Part shown: in pieces, positions 19,278 through 26,978 of the stretch | Position numbering within the stretch: position 1 is the stretch's first letter | Layout: each line of letters starts with the position of its first letter | NCBI GenBank assembly: GCA_000708525.1 | Contig: JMRP01000031.1 | Location: 1 to 33,185, forward strand | Reading direction: 5' to 3' | DNA length: 33,185 nt | Source of the DNA: Cyanobium sp. CACIAM 14 | GTDB taxonomy: Bacteria > Cyanobacteriota > Cyanobacteriia > PCC-6307 > Cyanobiaceae | Translations under genes and position numbers: made by a program | Notes under the pieces: generated by a model | Databases searched by the model: none | What the model saw: only the letters and a program-made list of their open reading frames with translations | What the model was told of the DNA's origin: nothing

Positions 19278-19374
19278 GGAGCTCTGCGCGTGGGACGACC
19301 CTATTCCCGGAGCCGACGCAGGGCCTGCCAAGCCCAGGGAAAGGAAGAGGGGCGAGCCTCCAGGCCGTCAAGCC

Positions 19375-19395
19375 GTTGCATTGTTTTGTTACATT
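19375..19395 (+). promoter_or_regulatory. Direct repeat resembling HLR1 half-sites upstream of hli
   Basis: GTTGCATT (19375-19382) and GTTACATT (19388-19395) lie 39 bases before the hli start. GTTACAWW is the half-site of HLR1, the element bound by the response regulator RpaB at high-light genes. The usual 2-base spacer is 5 bases here, giving a 13-base period, so the match is partial. Confidence 0.3.
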
Positions 19396-19433
19396 GAGAA
19401 GCCAACCGTTCCGGGCGAACCGCCTGCCGATCC

Positions 19434-19637
19434 ATGGCCAACACCACGAAATTCGAGGACACCTGGTTCCAGAGCACCGCCACCGCCCAGATCCACGCCG
19501 AGCAGCTGCAGGCCGCCGAGCGCTTCAACGGCCGAGCCGCCATGCTCGGCTTCGTGATCGGCGTGCTCACCGAAGCCCTCACCGGCCAGGGCATCCTGCA
19601 CCAGATCGGCCTGGGAACCCTCCTCTCCCAGGGCTGA
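19434..19637 (+). CDS. High-light-inducible protein (Hli / SCP), one-helix
   Basis: 67 residues. The single membrane helix carries the chlorophyll-binding motif of the light-harvesting superfamily: AERFNGRAAMLGFVIGVLTE, with the Glu, Asn and Arg ligand positions in the usual spacing, followed by LTGQGILHQIG. Hli proteins bind chlorophyll and carotenoid in thylakoids and protect photosystem assembly under excess light. The N-terminus (NTTKFEDTWFQSTATAQIHA) is polar and stroma-facing. The AT-rich upstream region fits a regulated promoter. Confidence 0.95.
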   Translation: MANTTKFEDTWFQSTATAQIHAEQLQAAERFNGRAAMLGFVIGVLTEALTGQGILHQIGLGTLLSQG

Positions 19638-19760
19638 TCCTCCGGAAGCCCGCAGCTCGCACAGCCGTCAGGATGGGGCCGACGCACCGGCACCCATGAG
19701 CCTGCACCTTCCCCCCTACCGGCCCCTTCCCCTCCCGGGCCGGGGGAAGATCTGCTCAGG

Positions 19761-20345
19761 GTGTCCGTCGCCGATCTGCATCCCACCCAGATGTGCGTGG
19801 GGCTGGCGGAGGTGCGCAGCCGTCAGCTGGATTTCTCGCGCGAGACCCCGGAGCAGAGGCTCCGCTACCTGCGCGGCAAGCCGGTGCCTCTGGCCCGCGG
19901 TGAAGGCGGCCGTCTCTGGATGATCGACCGTCATCACCGCCTGCGGGGCCTGATCGAGCTGGATCCAGGCGCCATGGCCTACGGCTATCTGGTGCTGGAT
20001 CTGCCGGGGGCCGAACCGCCGGCGGTGCTGGCCGAGCTGCAGACGCGGGGCTGGCTTTACCTCTATGACGGCCGAGGTCTGGGACCCCTGCCCCCCAGCG
20101 CCCTCCCGGCCCGGCTGGGCGAGCTTCAGGACGATCCCTACCGCAGCCTGGTCTGGAGGCTGAAGAAGGAGGGCCGGATCGATCCGGCCCCCCTGATCCC
20201 CTTCCACGAGTTCCGCTGGGGCGCCTGGCTGCGGCGCCGCCCCCTGCCCCCATTCAGCTCGACCAATCTCTCCCCCGCGCTCGCCACGGCCCGCTCCTTG
20301 GTCCGTTCGCGGGCCGCCTCCCATATGGCCGGCTGGAAAGGCTGA
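19761..20345 (+). CDS. ParB-like nuclease-domain protein (ParBc_2 type)
   Basis: 194 residues from a GTG preceded by AGG. The N-terminal part SVADLHPTQMCVGLAEVRSR and the later WMIDRHHRLRGLIEL form the ParB/Srx-like fold, with the DRHHR segment equivalent to the catalytic or CTP-binding DGxHR motif. The remainder (YRSLVWRLKKEGRI, FHEFRWGAWLRRR) fits the stand-alone ParBc_2 family. These proteins are not chromosome-partition ParB: there is no helix-turn-helix part and no parA next door. The role is unknown. Confidence 0.8.
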   Translation: MSVADLHPTQMCVGLAEVRSRQLDFSRETPEQRLRYLRGKPVPLARGEGGRLWMIDRHHRLRGLIELDPGAMAYGYLVLDLPGAEPPAVLAELQTRGWLYLYDGRGLGPLPPSALPARLGELQDDPYRSLVWRLKKEGRIDPAPLIPFHEFRWGAWLRRRPLPPFSSTNLSPALATARSLVRSRAASHMAGWKG

Positions 20346-20366
20346 TCGAGCCGGCGGAGGGCTGCC

Positions 20367-21692
20367 TCAGCCCGCCGCCCCAGCCCGCTCGGGTCGGTTG
20401 CGGGGTGGCAGGCCCTCACCGGCCAGCAACCGCTGCTCCCAGAGATCCAGCCTGCGCCGCAGCAGCACCGAGGCCGCTGCCAGCCCCACCCCACCCACCA
20501 GCACCGGGAGGCTGTGCCACCAGGCGATGCCCAGCAGGGCCAGCCAGGGAAGCGCCGACACCAGGGGCCGCCAGCGGCGGATGCCACGCAGCGCTCCGCC
20601 GCAGGCGGCGCAATGGCGGGTGTGGCTGTGCCAGCGGTCCATCAGGGCCTCCAGCTCGAGGCGGGGCGGCAGCGGCGCATCGGGGAAGGGATCCCCCGCG
20701 AAGCGATTGACCCAGTCGTGCAGGGCCTTCACGTAGACATCCGCACCGGTGGCCAGGAAGAAGGCCCGTTCGGCCGCCCCGCTGCGGCCGCGGCGTTCCA
20801 GCACCCGCTCCTGCCAGTGCAGGAAGACCTGGTCGTCCTCGAGCACGGTGTGGTTGGCGATGTGCTGCAGCCAGCGGGGTCGCAGACCCAGCAGCAGCGA
20901 GGGCAGCCGCGACTGGAACAGGAAGGGGAAGCGGGCGAACAGGCGGCACTCCCCCCGCCGGATCGGCGTTGCATAGACGACCGTGAGGATGCGGGCGAAG
21001 CCCGGCGCCGTCAGGTCGTGCCACATCAGGGCGGGGGCGGCGAAGGTGGTGTGCTGGCTGCCGAGCCTGCCCCGACGGGGCCCCTCCTCCCACAGGGCGG
21101 TGAACCCCTGGGGGCCGGCACTCGTGATCGATGCCTCCACAGGAGCGGCGTTCTCCCGCCGGCCCACGGTGCGGTGGTGGGTGAAGGGCACATGGCTCAC
21201 GTCGAGGACGTTCTCCAGCAGGGTGAGAGCGTCCATCGGCAGATCCCGGAAGGTGTCCTGCACGCACCAGCCGGGTTCCTCCAGCAGCGGCACCAGGGGC
21301 AGGGACACGGCCGCTGCCTCGGACGCCTCTCCGGCGAAGACGAACAGCAGCCCCTGCGCCTCGGCGGTGGCGTAGGCCCGGCAGGCCGATCGCCCTGGGC
21401 TGGGGGAGGCCCCTGCCGCCGCCTGGGGAATGGCAGTGCAGCGACCGTCGCCGGCGAAGCTCCAGCCGTGGTAGGGGCACTCGAGCTCGCCAGCCCCGTT
21501 GAGACGGCCCTGGCTCAGGGGCACGAGCCGGTGCGGGCAGACGTCGGCGAAGGCGCGCCAGGACTGGCCTGCGCCATCCCACCAGAGAACCAGGTCCTGC
21601 TCGAGCAGTGTGAAGGCGGCGGGCCTGGTGCGATCCAGATCGCGCAGGTAGGTCACGGGGTACCAGTGTCCCTGCCAGGCGGTGCTTGTCAT
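20367..21692 (-). CDS. Rieske non-heme iron oxygenase, pheophorbide a oxygenase / Tic55-like
   Basis: 441 residues from ATG 21692. Rieske 2Fe-2S ligands are Cys52 and His54 (CPHR) and Cys72 and His75 (CPYHGW). The mononuclear iron site is ENVLDVSHVPFTHH with Asn161, Asp164, His167 and His172. The C-terminal region has a CxxC pair (Cys361, Cys364, HCAACGG), the redox pair found in PaO, Tic55 and PTC52, followed by two hydrophobic segments (about 378-412). This architecture places it in the chlorophyll-metabolism-related Rieske family. The likely substrate is a chlorin or other ring compound, but this is inference. It is membrane-anchored, with the catalytic part probably facing the cytoplasm. 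Confidence 0.88.
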   Translation of the reverse strand: MTSTAWQGHWYPVTYLRDLDRTRPAAFTLLEQDLVLWWDGAGQSWRAFADVCPHRLVPLSQGRLNGAGELECPYHGWSFAGDGRCTAIPQAAAGASPSPGRSACRAYATAEAQGLLFVFAGEASEAAAVSLPLVPLLEEPGWCVQDTFRDLPMDALTLLENVLDVSHVPFTHHRTVGRRENAAPVEASITSAGPQGFTALWEEGPRRGRLGSQHTTFAAPALMWHDLTAPGFARILTVVYATPIRRGECRLFARFPFLFQSRLPSLLLGLRPRWLQHIANHTVLEDDQVFLHWQERVLERRGRSGAAERAFFLATGADVYVKALHDWVNRFAGDPFPDAPLPPRLELEALMDRWHSHTRHCAACGGALRGIRRWRPLVSALPWLALLGIAWWHSLPVLVGGVGLAAASVLLRRRLDLWEQRLLAGEGLPPRNRPERAGAAG

Positions 21693-21817
21693 GGCACCGA
21701 TTCTGGTGGGATCGGCCGTGTGTCGCGGGCGCCAGGCCGTGGGCATGTCCCCGGCGTTCTGGGGCCGCTGCATGGATCCGGGGCCATGACTAGACAGGAC
21801 TCAGCCGCGCCCCCCCC

Positions 21818-22264
21818 ATGCCCTACACCCACCTGCTGGTGCCCAGCGACGGCTCCGATCTCTCGATGGCGGCCGTGCGCCATGCCGTGGCCCTGGCCGC
21901 CGCCCTCGGGGCCCGGATCACCTTCTTCCATGCCCAGGCGAGCGTGCCGGTGCAGGTGGTGGGACTGGGGGAAATGCTCGACGCCTCGACCATGGACGCG
22001 CTGATGAGCGCCAGCCACAAGGACGTGGAGCGCATCCTCGAGGAAGCCCTGGCGGTGGCGAAGGAGGCGGGGGTGAGCGCCGACGCCGAGCGGGTCATGA
22101 GCGACCTGCCCCACCAGGCCATCGTCGAGGCGGCCAAACGGCTCGGCTGCGATCTGATCCTGATGGCCTCCCATGGCCGTCGGGGACTGGTGGGACTGCT
22201 GATCGGCAGCGAAACCCAGCGGGTGCTGATCCAGTCCAGCTGTCCGGTGCTGGTCTACCGATGA
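21818..22264 (+). CDS. Universal stress protein (UspA family)
   Basis: 148 residues, one Usp domain. It begins HLLVPSDGSDLSMAAVRHAV and ends SHGRRGLVGLLIGSETQRVL...SCPVLVYR. The G-2x-G-9x-G-S/T ATP-binding pattern is present (GRRGLVGLLIGS), so it is probably of the nucleotide-binding class. The central insertion (VVGLGEMLDASTMDALMSAS) is common in cyanobacterial members. The precise stress role is not deducible. Confidence 0.93.
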   Translation: MPYTHLLVPSDGSDLSMAAVRHAVALAAALGARITFFHAQASVPVQVVGLGEMLDASTMDALMSASHKDVERILEEALAVAKEAGVSADAERVMSDLPHQAIVEAAKRLGCDLILMASHGRRGLVGLLIGSETQRVLIQSSCPVLVYR

Positions 22265-22304
22265 CCTCCCCCGCTGGTCACCGGCCGATGCATCCCGGGG
22301 GCGA

Positions 22305-22541
22305 TCAGCCGGAAGGACGCTGCTGCGTCGGCGGTGCCCCCCCCGCGGCGCCGGGGGCCAGGCCGTTCCCCCGCTGATGCAGCTGCCAGGCCCGCAGAAG
22401 ATCCACGCGCGTGACGCGGAAACCAAGACGTCGGGCCGCCAGGAGGAGCTCCGGGCTGGAGCGGCAATGGCGCAGGCCGCGACGGATCACCTCATCGGAC
22501 TCGGCCTCCTCGACGAGGCGCTCCAGTTCGCTCCAGCTCAT
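22305..22541 (-). CDS. Nif11-domain small protein
   Basis: 78 residues with a good ribosome binding site (GGGAG, 8 bases before the ATG). Residues 1-55 match the Nif11 leader-like domain: helix LERLVEEAESDEVIRRGL, then SPELLLAARRLGFRVTRVDL and LLRAWQ. Nif11 domains serve as leader peptides of ribosomal natural products (prochlorosins and others) or as stand-alone proteins. The tail has GAAGGAPP, reminiscent of the Gly-Gly/Gly-Ala processing site, but the 10 residues after it have no Cys, so no lanthipeptide core is visible. No modifying enzyme is encoded nearby. Confidence 0.75.
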   Translation of the reverse strand: MSWSELERLVEEAESDEVIRRGLRHCRSSPELLLAARRLGFRVTRVDLLRAWQLHQRGNGLAPGAAGGAPPTQQRPSG

Positions 22542-22733
22542 CGCGTTCTCCCGCCCTGCCGATCACCCTGGCAAGGACGGAGCGATCTGGCCAGAGGCGA
22601 TGTCACAGCCGATGCAATCGGCGAGTCGCATCCTGTCGGACATCGGCGGAAGCCATTCACGGATCGGTCACATCGCCTGGCTTGATTGAAGCCATCCCCG
22701 AACCAGGGGTCGCTCCTCACCACGCGAACAGCC

Positions 22734-23189
22734 ATGAAGACCTTCCTCTCCCACGGTTCCCGACGGCTTGCGGTCCTGCTGGGTTCCACCGGGGCCCTCG
22801 GACTGCTGACCGCTCCGCTCGAGGCCTGGGCCGGCCCGTGGAACCAGCCCTACGGCCAACCGGCACCCGTCCAGACGCGGCGCGTGCCCTATCCCCTGCC
22901 GGCCCTGCCCAGTCCCTCCTCCTACGGCGACGGCTACGGCGGCGGCTACCTCGCCGATTACGACACCAACCGCTACCGGGCGAACGTGCCGGCGGATCCC
23001 GACTACATTCAGGCCCAGACCGCCCAGCGCTGCAACGTGGGGCGACTGGTGGGCGGCATCATCGGCGGAGGCATCGGCTACGCGGCTTCCCGCCAGGACG
23101 GACGGACCTGGGCGGTGCCCCTGGGAGCCCTGCTCGGCCAGCAGATGGGCTGCAGCATCGGGGCACAGCGGGCGCCGCTGCCCTGGTGA
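22734..23189 (+). CDS. Secreted glycine-zipper protein
   Basis: About 151 residues from ATG 22734. It has a clear signal peptide (MKTFLSHGSRRLAVLLGSTG followed by a hydrophobic segment and cleavage near AWA-GP). A Pro/Tyr/Gly-rich region comes next (SYGDGYGGGYLADYD), then a short glycine-zipper segment VGRLVGGIIGGGIGYAASR with WAVPLGALLGQQMGC, as in glycine-zipper 2TM proteins of the envelope. Two Cys (NVG-flanking and near the end) may form a disulfide. It is probably periplasmic or outer-envelope. Function unknown. Confidence 0.75.
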   Translation: MKTFLSHGSRRLAVLLGSTGALGLLTAPLEAWAGPWNQPYGQPAPVQTRRVPYPLPALPSPSSYGDGYGGGYLADYDTNRYRANVPADPDYIQAQTAQRCNVGRLVGGIIGGGIGYAASRQDGRTWAVPLGALLGQQMGCSIGAQRAPLPW

Positions 23190-23201
23190 GGACGAAGGGA
23201 A

Positions 23202-24221
23202 TCAGGTGGCGGTGCCGAACGCCACCTGACAGGCGGCGTTGAGCAGTTCCGCTTCCTCGGCCGTCTGCGGCTCCTGGCCATTCAGCAGGCCGGAGCCGCA
23301 GTCCGCTGAAAGCTGGTACGTGCTGCCATCGGCGCTGACGGCGAAGGAGATCGCTGAGGCACCGGAGGGCTGGACCGTGCCATAGAGCAGTTCATAGCTC
23401 GTGTTCGGCACCACGATGGTGGTCTGGTCGCTGTTCACGGCGGCATCGACCGCACTGTTGATGATCGCGGCGGTGGCCAGGGTGCCCACCCCCCAGGCGG
23501 CGGCCCTGGCTCCCCACCAGCCCCAGGGCGGGCTGGCCCAGCCGCCGTACCAGCCATGGTTCCAGGGTCGGGCCACCCCCCAGCCGGGTCGTGCCCAGCC
23601 CGGCCGGGTGACCAGGGCGTTGACGTTGACGTTGCGGTTCCAGTTGGGGTTGACGTTGCGACTGACGTTCCGGTTGACGTTGCGGTCGATGCTGCCCACC
23701 CCGGATCCCGGCCTGCCGACACCAGGCGTACCGATGCCGCCCGGACGGCCGGGAGTGCCGACGCTGCCGGGCGTGCCGATCCCGCCGGGCCTACCGGGGG
23801 TGCCGATGCCACCCGGACGGCCGGCACCGATCGGCCCCGGGCCACCCACGCCGACCCCGGGCCGCGTCGCCGGTCGATCCAGGGAAGGGCGACCGACCCC
23901 GCCCGCACCGCCTGTGCTCCAGCCGCCGGCGGGACGCGTGGCCCCCCGGTTGAGACCACCGGCACCGCCGGAGCCCTGAAAACCGCTGCGACCCATCGGG
24001 GCCCCGCCCATGCGTGCGCCCCCCCCGCCACCGGCTCTGCCGGCTCCGCCACCACCTCCGACCCGGCCACCGCCGCCGCCACCACCTCGGCCACCGCCGC
24101 CGCCGCGGGCGATGAGCGAAGGGGTCGCCGGGGACAGGGAGGTCTCGAGGGCCAACGCCGCCGCGGCCGGGCTGAGGAGCGCACCGGCCATCAGCAGGGC
24201 GGTTCCAGCAAGGATCTTCAT
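23202..24221 (-). CDS. Secreted Gly-rich repeat protein
   Basis: 339 residues from ATG 24221, with a signal peptide (MKILAGTALLMAGALLSPAA). Residues 39-80 are nearly pure Gly/Arg. Residues 135-172 repeat RPGGIGTPG several times. Residues 180-201 are Asn-Val repeats (RNVNRNVSRNVN type). A Trp/Gly-rich segment follows (WNHGWYGGWASPPWGWWG). The last 100 residues are an ordinary folded region (IINSAVDAAVNSD, YELLYGTVQPSG, YQLSADCGSG). The layout suggests an exported surface or cell-wall-associated protein with a flexible spacer. Its ATG overlaps the stop of the gene before it (ATGA), indicating coupled translation. Confidence 0.8.
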   Translation of the reverse strand: MKILAGTALLMAGALLSPAAAALALETSLSPATPSLIARGGGGGRGGGGGGGRVGGGGGAGRAGGGGGARMGGAPMGRSGFQGSGGAGGLNRGATRPAGGWSTGGAGGVGRPSLDRPATRPGVGVGGPGPIGAGRPGGIGTPGRPGGIGTPGSVGTPGRPGGIGTPGVGRPGSGVGSIDRNVNRNVSRNVNPNWNRNVNVNALVTRPGWARPGWGVARPWNHGWYGGWASPPWGWWGARAAAWGVGTLATAAIINSAVDAAVNSDQTTIVVPNTSYELLYGTVQPSGASAISFAVSADGSTYQLSADCGSGLLNGQEPQTAEEAELLNAACQVAFGTAT

Positions 24222-24787
24222 TTCAGCAGCAGCGCACAGGCAGCGTCGTAGCAACTGGCATCCACCCGGCCGTCGCTGCCGAAGTGGACCATCACCAGAT
24301 CACGTCCCTGAAGGCGGGTGTTGGAGCGGTCCTGCCGAACGCTGTTCAGGTAGTTGGGGTTGACCACGCAGAGATCCTTGCCGTTGAAGCAGATCGTGTT
24401 GGTGGAGAACCGCGCTGCCGCGCCACGCAAGGGACGCCATTCCTTCGCGTCCTGCGCCCAGATCGCCATCCTCACCGGATCGTCGGTGATGCGGACGGTT
24501 TCGATGCTGGTGCCGATGCGGTGGCGATACAGGGTGGCCCCGTCTTCATCGAGTGCTTCCACGGTGCAGGGCACCGGAGCGGCTCCCCGCACGCTGCAGG
24601 TGGTGGAGAGGGTGTAGAGCACCTTGGTGGTCGCGGCAGGATCCTGGGCGGCGCCGGCGGGCGGGGCGGAAAGCAGCCCGGCCAGTGCCAGGACAGCCAG
24701 GATTCCTCCGGCCCGGGACCCGCGGCCGGAGGGGAGGTTCCCTGCATGGCGACCTCGGGGACGAAGGCTGGTCCGGCACTCGGGCAT
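24218..24787 (-). CDS. Hypothetical exported protein coupled to the Gly-rich protein
   Basis: 189 codons in the longest frame, with a signal-like hydrophobic segment ILAVLALAGLLSAPPAGAA about 30 residues in, so the true start may be a little downstream. The mature part is a beta-rich domain with paired Cys (TTCSVRGAAPVPCTVEAL, TICFNGKDLCVV, SCYDAACALL). Recognisable words are YRHRIGTSIETVRI and WAQDAKEWRPL. No family is recognised. The stop overlaps the next gene's ATG by one base on either side (ATGA), so the two are likely partners. Confidence 0.7.
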   Translation of the reverse strand: MPECRTSLRPRGRHAGNLPSGRGSRAGGILAVLALAGLLSAPPAGAAQDPAATTKVLYTLSTTCSVRGAAPVPCTVEALDEDGATLYRHRIGTSIETVRITDDPVRMAIWAQDAKEWRPLRGAAARFSTNTICFNGKDLCVVNPNYLNSVRQDRSNTRLQGRDLVMVHFGSDGRVDASCYDAACALLLK

Positions 24788-25004
24788 GGCTGGTGGCGGG
24801 AGGGGATGACCCGACGCGGGGAGGCGTCATGTCCATCGTGGAGAGACCCGTGCGGGGATGGCAACAACCGGATGCAGGACTGTTGCGGTTGCCCCCACCG
24901 ATGCCGCGCGGTGACATCACCCGTTGAGGCGCGGGATCCCTGATTTCACGCATGCCCCCCGCCAGCGTCTCGCTAGCGTTCGCTCAGCCACTGAACTGCC
25001 ATCG

Positions 25005-25394
25005 ATGGCCGTCCTCAACCGCTGTGCGATCGCGGTGGCCCCCCGGCAGCCGATGGTGGACTGGACACGGCCCTTCTGGACCCGCGAGGACATGGAAGGG
25101 CTGGGTGAGGACCACAGCCTGTACCTGATCCCCACCTACGACAGCGAGCAGGAGGCCGAGGACAGACTGCTCGACAGCTACGGACAGATCTTCGCTGCCG
25201 AACTGGATCTCTGGTGCCGCGACCGCAGCCGCTGGCCCCAGCCTCGCAGCCTGGAGCTGTTCAAGGCCTGGTTCTCCGTGCGCTTCTTCCCCCTCGTCGA
25301 GGACCTGGGACAGGAACCCCTGCGCGCCTACGTTCTCGACGACGCCTTCATCGAGGACACGCTCAAGGATGCCCTGCGCGAAGCCATGGGCTGA
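25005..25394 (+). CDS. Conserved hypothetical protein
   Basis: 129 residues from ATG 25005. It begins AVLNRCAIAVAPRQPMVDWT, then HSLYLIPTYDSEQEAEDRLL and IFAAELDLWCRDRSRWPQPR, and ends with FKAWFSVRFFPLVEDLG...FIEDTLKDALREAM. It is soluble, acidic and has no signal peptide. I have the impression of a widespread uncharacterised bacterial family but cannot name it. It stops 3 bases before the transglutaminase-like gene and is almost certainly co-transcribed with it. Confidence 0.75.
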   Translation: MAVLNRCAIAVAPRQPMVDWTRPFWTREDMEGLGEDHSLYLIPTYDSEQEAEDRLLDSYGQIFAAELDLWCRDRSRWPQPRSLELFKAWFSVRFFPLVEDLGQEPLRAYVLDDAFIEDTLKDALREAMG

Positions 25395-25397
25395 GCG

Positions 25398-26291
25398 ATG
25401 TATTTCCGGATCCGGCACCAGCTCACCTACGCCTACGAGCGGCCCGTTTTCCTCGAGCCCATGACCCTGCGGCTGATGCCGCGCCAGGACGGCAGTCAGC
25501 GGTTGCTGGAGCACCGCCTGACGCTGGTGGAGCCGGCGACGGGACTGACCCGGGTGCTCGAGCCCGACGGCACCGACGCCCTGGTCGCCTGGTTCCAGGA
25601 GAAGCGGGACCACCTGGTGATCGCGGTGGACATGCTGGTGGAAACGCTCCGCAGCAATCCCTTCGACTGGATCGTGACCCATCCGGAGGCCCAGCATCTG
25701 CCGGTGACCTATCCGGTGGCCGAGGCGCGATCCCTGATCGGCTGCCATTCCGAACGGAGTGATCCGGAGGTGACCGAATGGGCCCGCGCCATCGCCGACC
25801 GCGTGGACGGTTCGGCCACGGCCTTCCTGAGCGTGATGGCCGATGAGATCCACCACGGCTTTCACCACATCGGTCGGCTGGAAGGTGAGCCCACCCCGGC
25901 CGCCGAAACCCTGGCCAGCCGCACCGGTGCCTGCCGGGACACCGCCATGCTCTTCGTGGCGGCCTGCCGCAGCCAGGGACTGGCGGCGCGTTTCGTCAGC
26001 GGCTATTCGATGCACCACCCCCCCGAAGTGAGTGAGCACGAACTGCATGCCTGGGCCGAGGCCTACCTTCCCGGGGGGGGCTGGAGAGGCTTCGACCCCA
26101 GCCTGGGTCTGGCGGTCGCCGATGGTCACGTGGTACTCGCTGCCGCTCCGGACCATCACCTGGCGGCACCGGTGAGCGGCCACTACCGGGGCACCGGGGT
26201 GGGATCCTCCCTTTCCTACCGGATCCGGCTGAAGGCGGCCGACAACCTCGAAGCACTCGAGGGCACCGCTCCGCCGTCCCTCCCGGACTGA
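25398..26291 (+). CDS. Transglutaminase-like protein
   Basis: 297 residues. The N-terminal domain begins FRIRHQLTYAYERPVFLEPM, as in bacterial transglutaminase-family proteins with a beta-sandwich N-domain. The catalytic core has Cys in RTGACRDTAMLFVAACRSQG (about residue 178), SGYSMHHPP, His in ELHAWAEAYLPGGGWRGFDP and the Asp of GFDPSLG. The Cys-His-Asp triad is complete, so a protease or amidase activity is plausible. There is no signal peptide. The substrate is unknown. Confidence 0.88.
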   Translation: MYFRIRHQLTYAYERPVFLEPMTLRLMPRQDGSQRLLEHRLTLVEPATGLTRVLEPDGTDALVAWFQEKRDHLVIAVDMLVETLRSNPFDWIVTHPEAQHLPVTYPVAEARSLIGCHSERSDPEVTEWARAIADRVDGSATAFLSVMADEIHHGFHHIGRLEGEPTPAAETLASRTGACRDTAMLFVAACRSQGLAARFVSGYSMHHPPEVSEHELHAWAEAYLPGGGWRGFDPSLGLAVADGHVVLAAAPDHHLAAPVSGHYRGTGVGSSLSYRIRLKAADNLEALEGTAPPSLPD

Positions 26292-26343
26292 AGACAGCCT
26301 TCGCCAGACGCACAGGAACGGCGAGGCCAGCGGGCCATCCCCA

Positions 26344-26376
26344 CAAAAACACCGTCCCGGAGCCTCCGGGACGGTG
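26344..26376 (-). terminator. Strong rho-independent terminator for the RRM gene
   Basis: A perfect 12-bp stem (CACCGTCCCGGA / TCCGGGACGGTG) with a 3-base loop; on the minus strand it is followed by TTTTTG. It lies 33 bases past the RNA-binding protein stop. Confidence 0.92.
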
Positions 26377-26408
26377 CGGTGCGCCTTGAGCAGCACAACC
26401 TGCCGGAC

Positions 26409-26675
26409 TCAGTGACGGCTGCGGCCGCCGCCACCCCGGGGTTCGGCCTTGTTCACGCGGATGCTGCGGCCCATCCACTCCACGTCCTGGAGATCGTCGA
26501 TGGCCCTGGTTTCATCCGCGTCATTCGCCATTTCGACGAAGGCGAAGCCCCTCTTGCGGCCAGTGTCCCGATCGAGCGGGAGGGTGCACTGACGAAGTTC
26601 GCCGTACTGGGCGAAAAGATTTCTGAGGTCTTCCACTTCGGCGTTGAAGGAAAGATTTCCGATGTAAATGGTCAT
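26409..26675 (-). CDS. RRM-type RNA-binding protein (cyanobacterial Rbp)
   Basis: 88 residues from ATG 26675: one RNA-recognition motif with RNP2 IYIGNLSF and RNP1 KRGFAFVEM, and a short Gly/Arg tail (GGGGRSRH). Cyanobacterial Rbp proteins of this size are often cold-induced and bind mRNAs, including those of thylakoid proteins. A longer open frame upstream is Ser/Arg-rich and not part of the domain; that stretch is better read as a 5' leader. A strong terminator follows. It sits downstream of frp on the same strand, but about 300 bases separate them. Confidence 0.95.
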   Translation of the reverse strand: MTIYIGNLSFNAEVEDLRNLFAQYGELRQCTLPLDRDTGRKRGFAFVEMANDADETRAIDDLQDVEWMGRSIRVNKAEPRGGGGRSRH

Positions 26676-26978
26676 GAGGCTGGAGAACTGTGAACCGATC
26701 CTTCGACAGCCCTTCGAGAAAGTGATGAGCTTGCTGGAGAGAAATCTTGGAATCTCTCCAACCCTACAGCAGGGTGGAACGACGCTCGCCGATCGCCGCG
26801 AAGCGGGCGAGCGGAGCGCGCAACCATCACCCCGTCGCGAACAGCCCCTCGTCCCCACGGCCGAAGCGGCTACAGGGCCGAAGGAATGGGATTCAGGAAC
26901 ACCATGACGGGGACATTCGGGGGATGGCCGCCTCAGGCTGTCCATCGGCTGGTTGGGTCAGCCAAGGGGCCCGCGCCA
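26676..26978 (-). promoter_or_regulatory. Long leader / promoter region of the RRM gene
   Basis: 303 bases without a gene between frp and rbp. Near the rbp end is a perfect 8-bp inverted repeat, TGGAGAGA (26735-26742) and TCTCTCCA (26753-26760), separated by 10 bases. Cyanobacterial cold-induced rbp genes commonly have long structured leaders, so this may be a regulatory hairpin in the 5' UTR. No firm -35/-10 pair can be defined. Confidence 0.45.

Noticed and set aside
19761..20345. ParB-like protein as the chromosome-partition ParB
   Set aside because: It lacks the helix-turn-helix and C-terminal dimer domain, and no parA or parS-like site was seen nearby.
22305..22541. Nif11 protein as a prochlorosin precursor
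   Set aside because: No Cys in the putative core and no LanM-type enzyme in the window.
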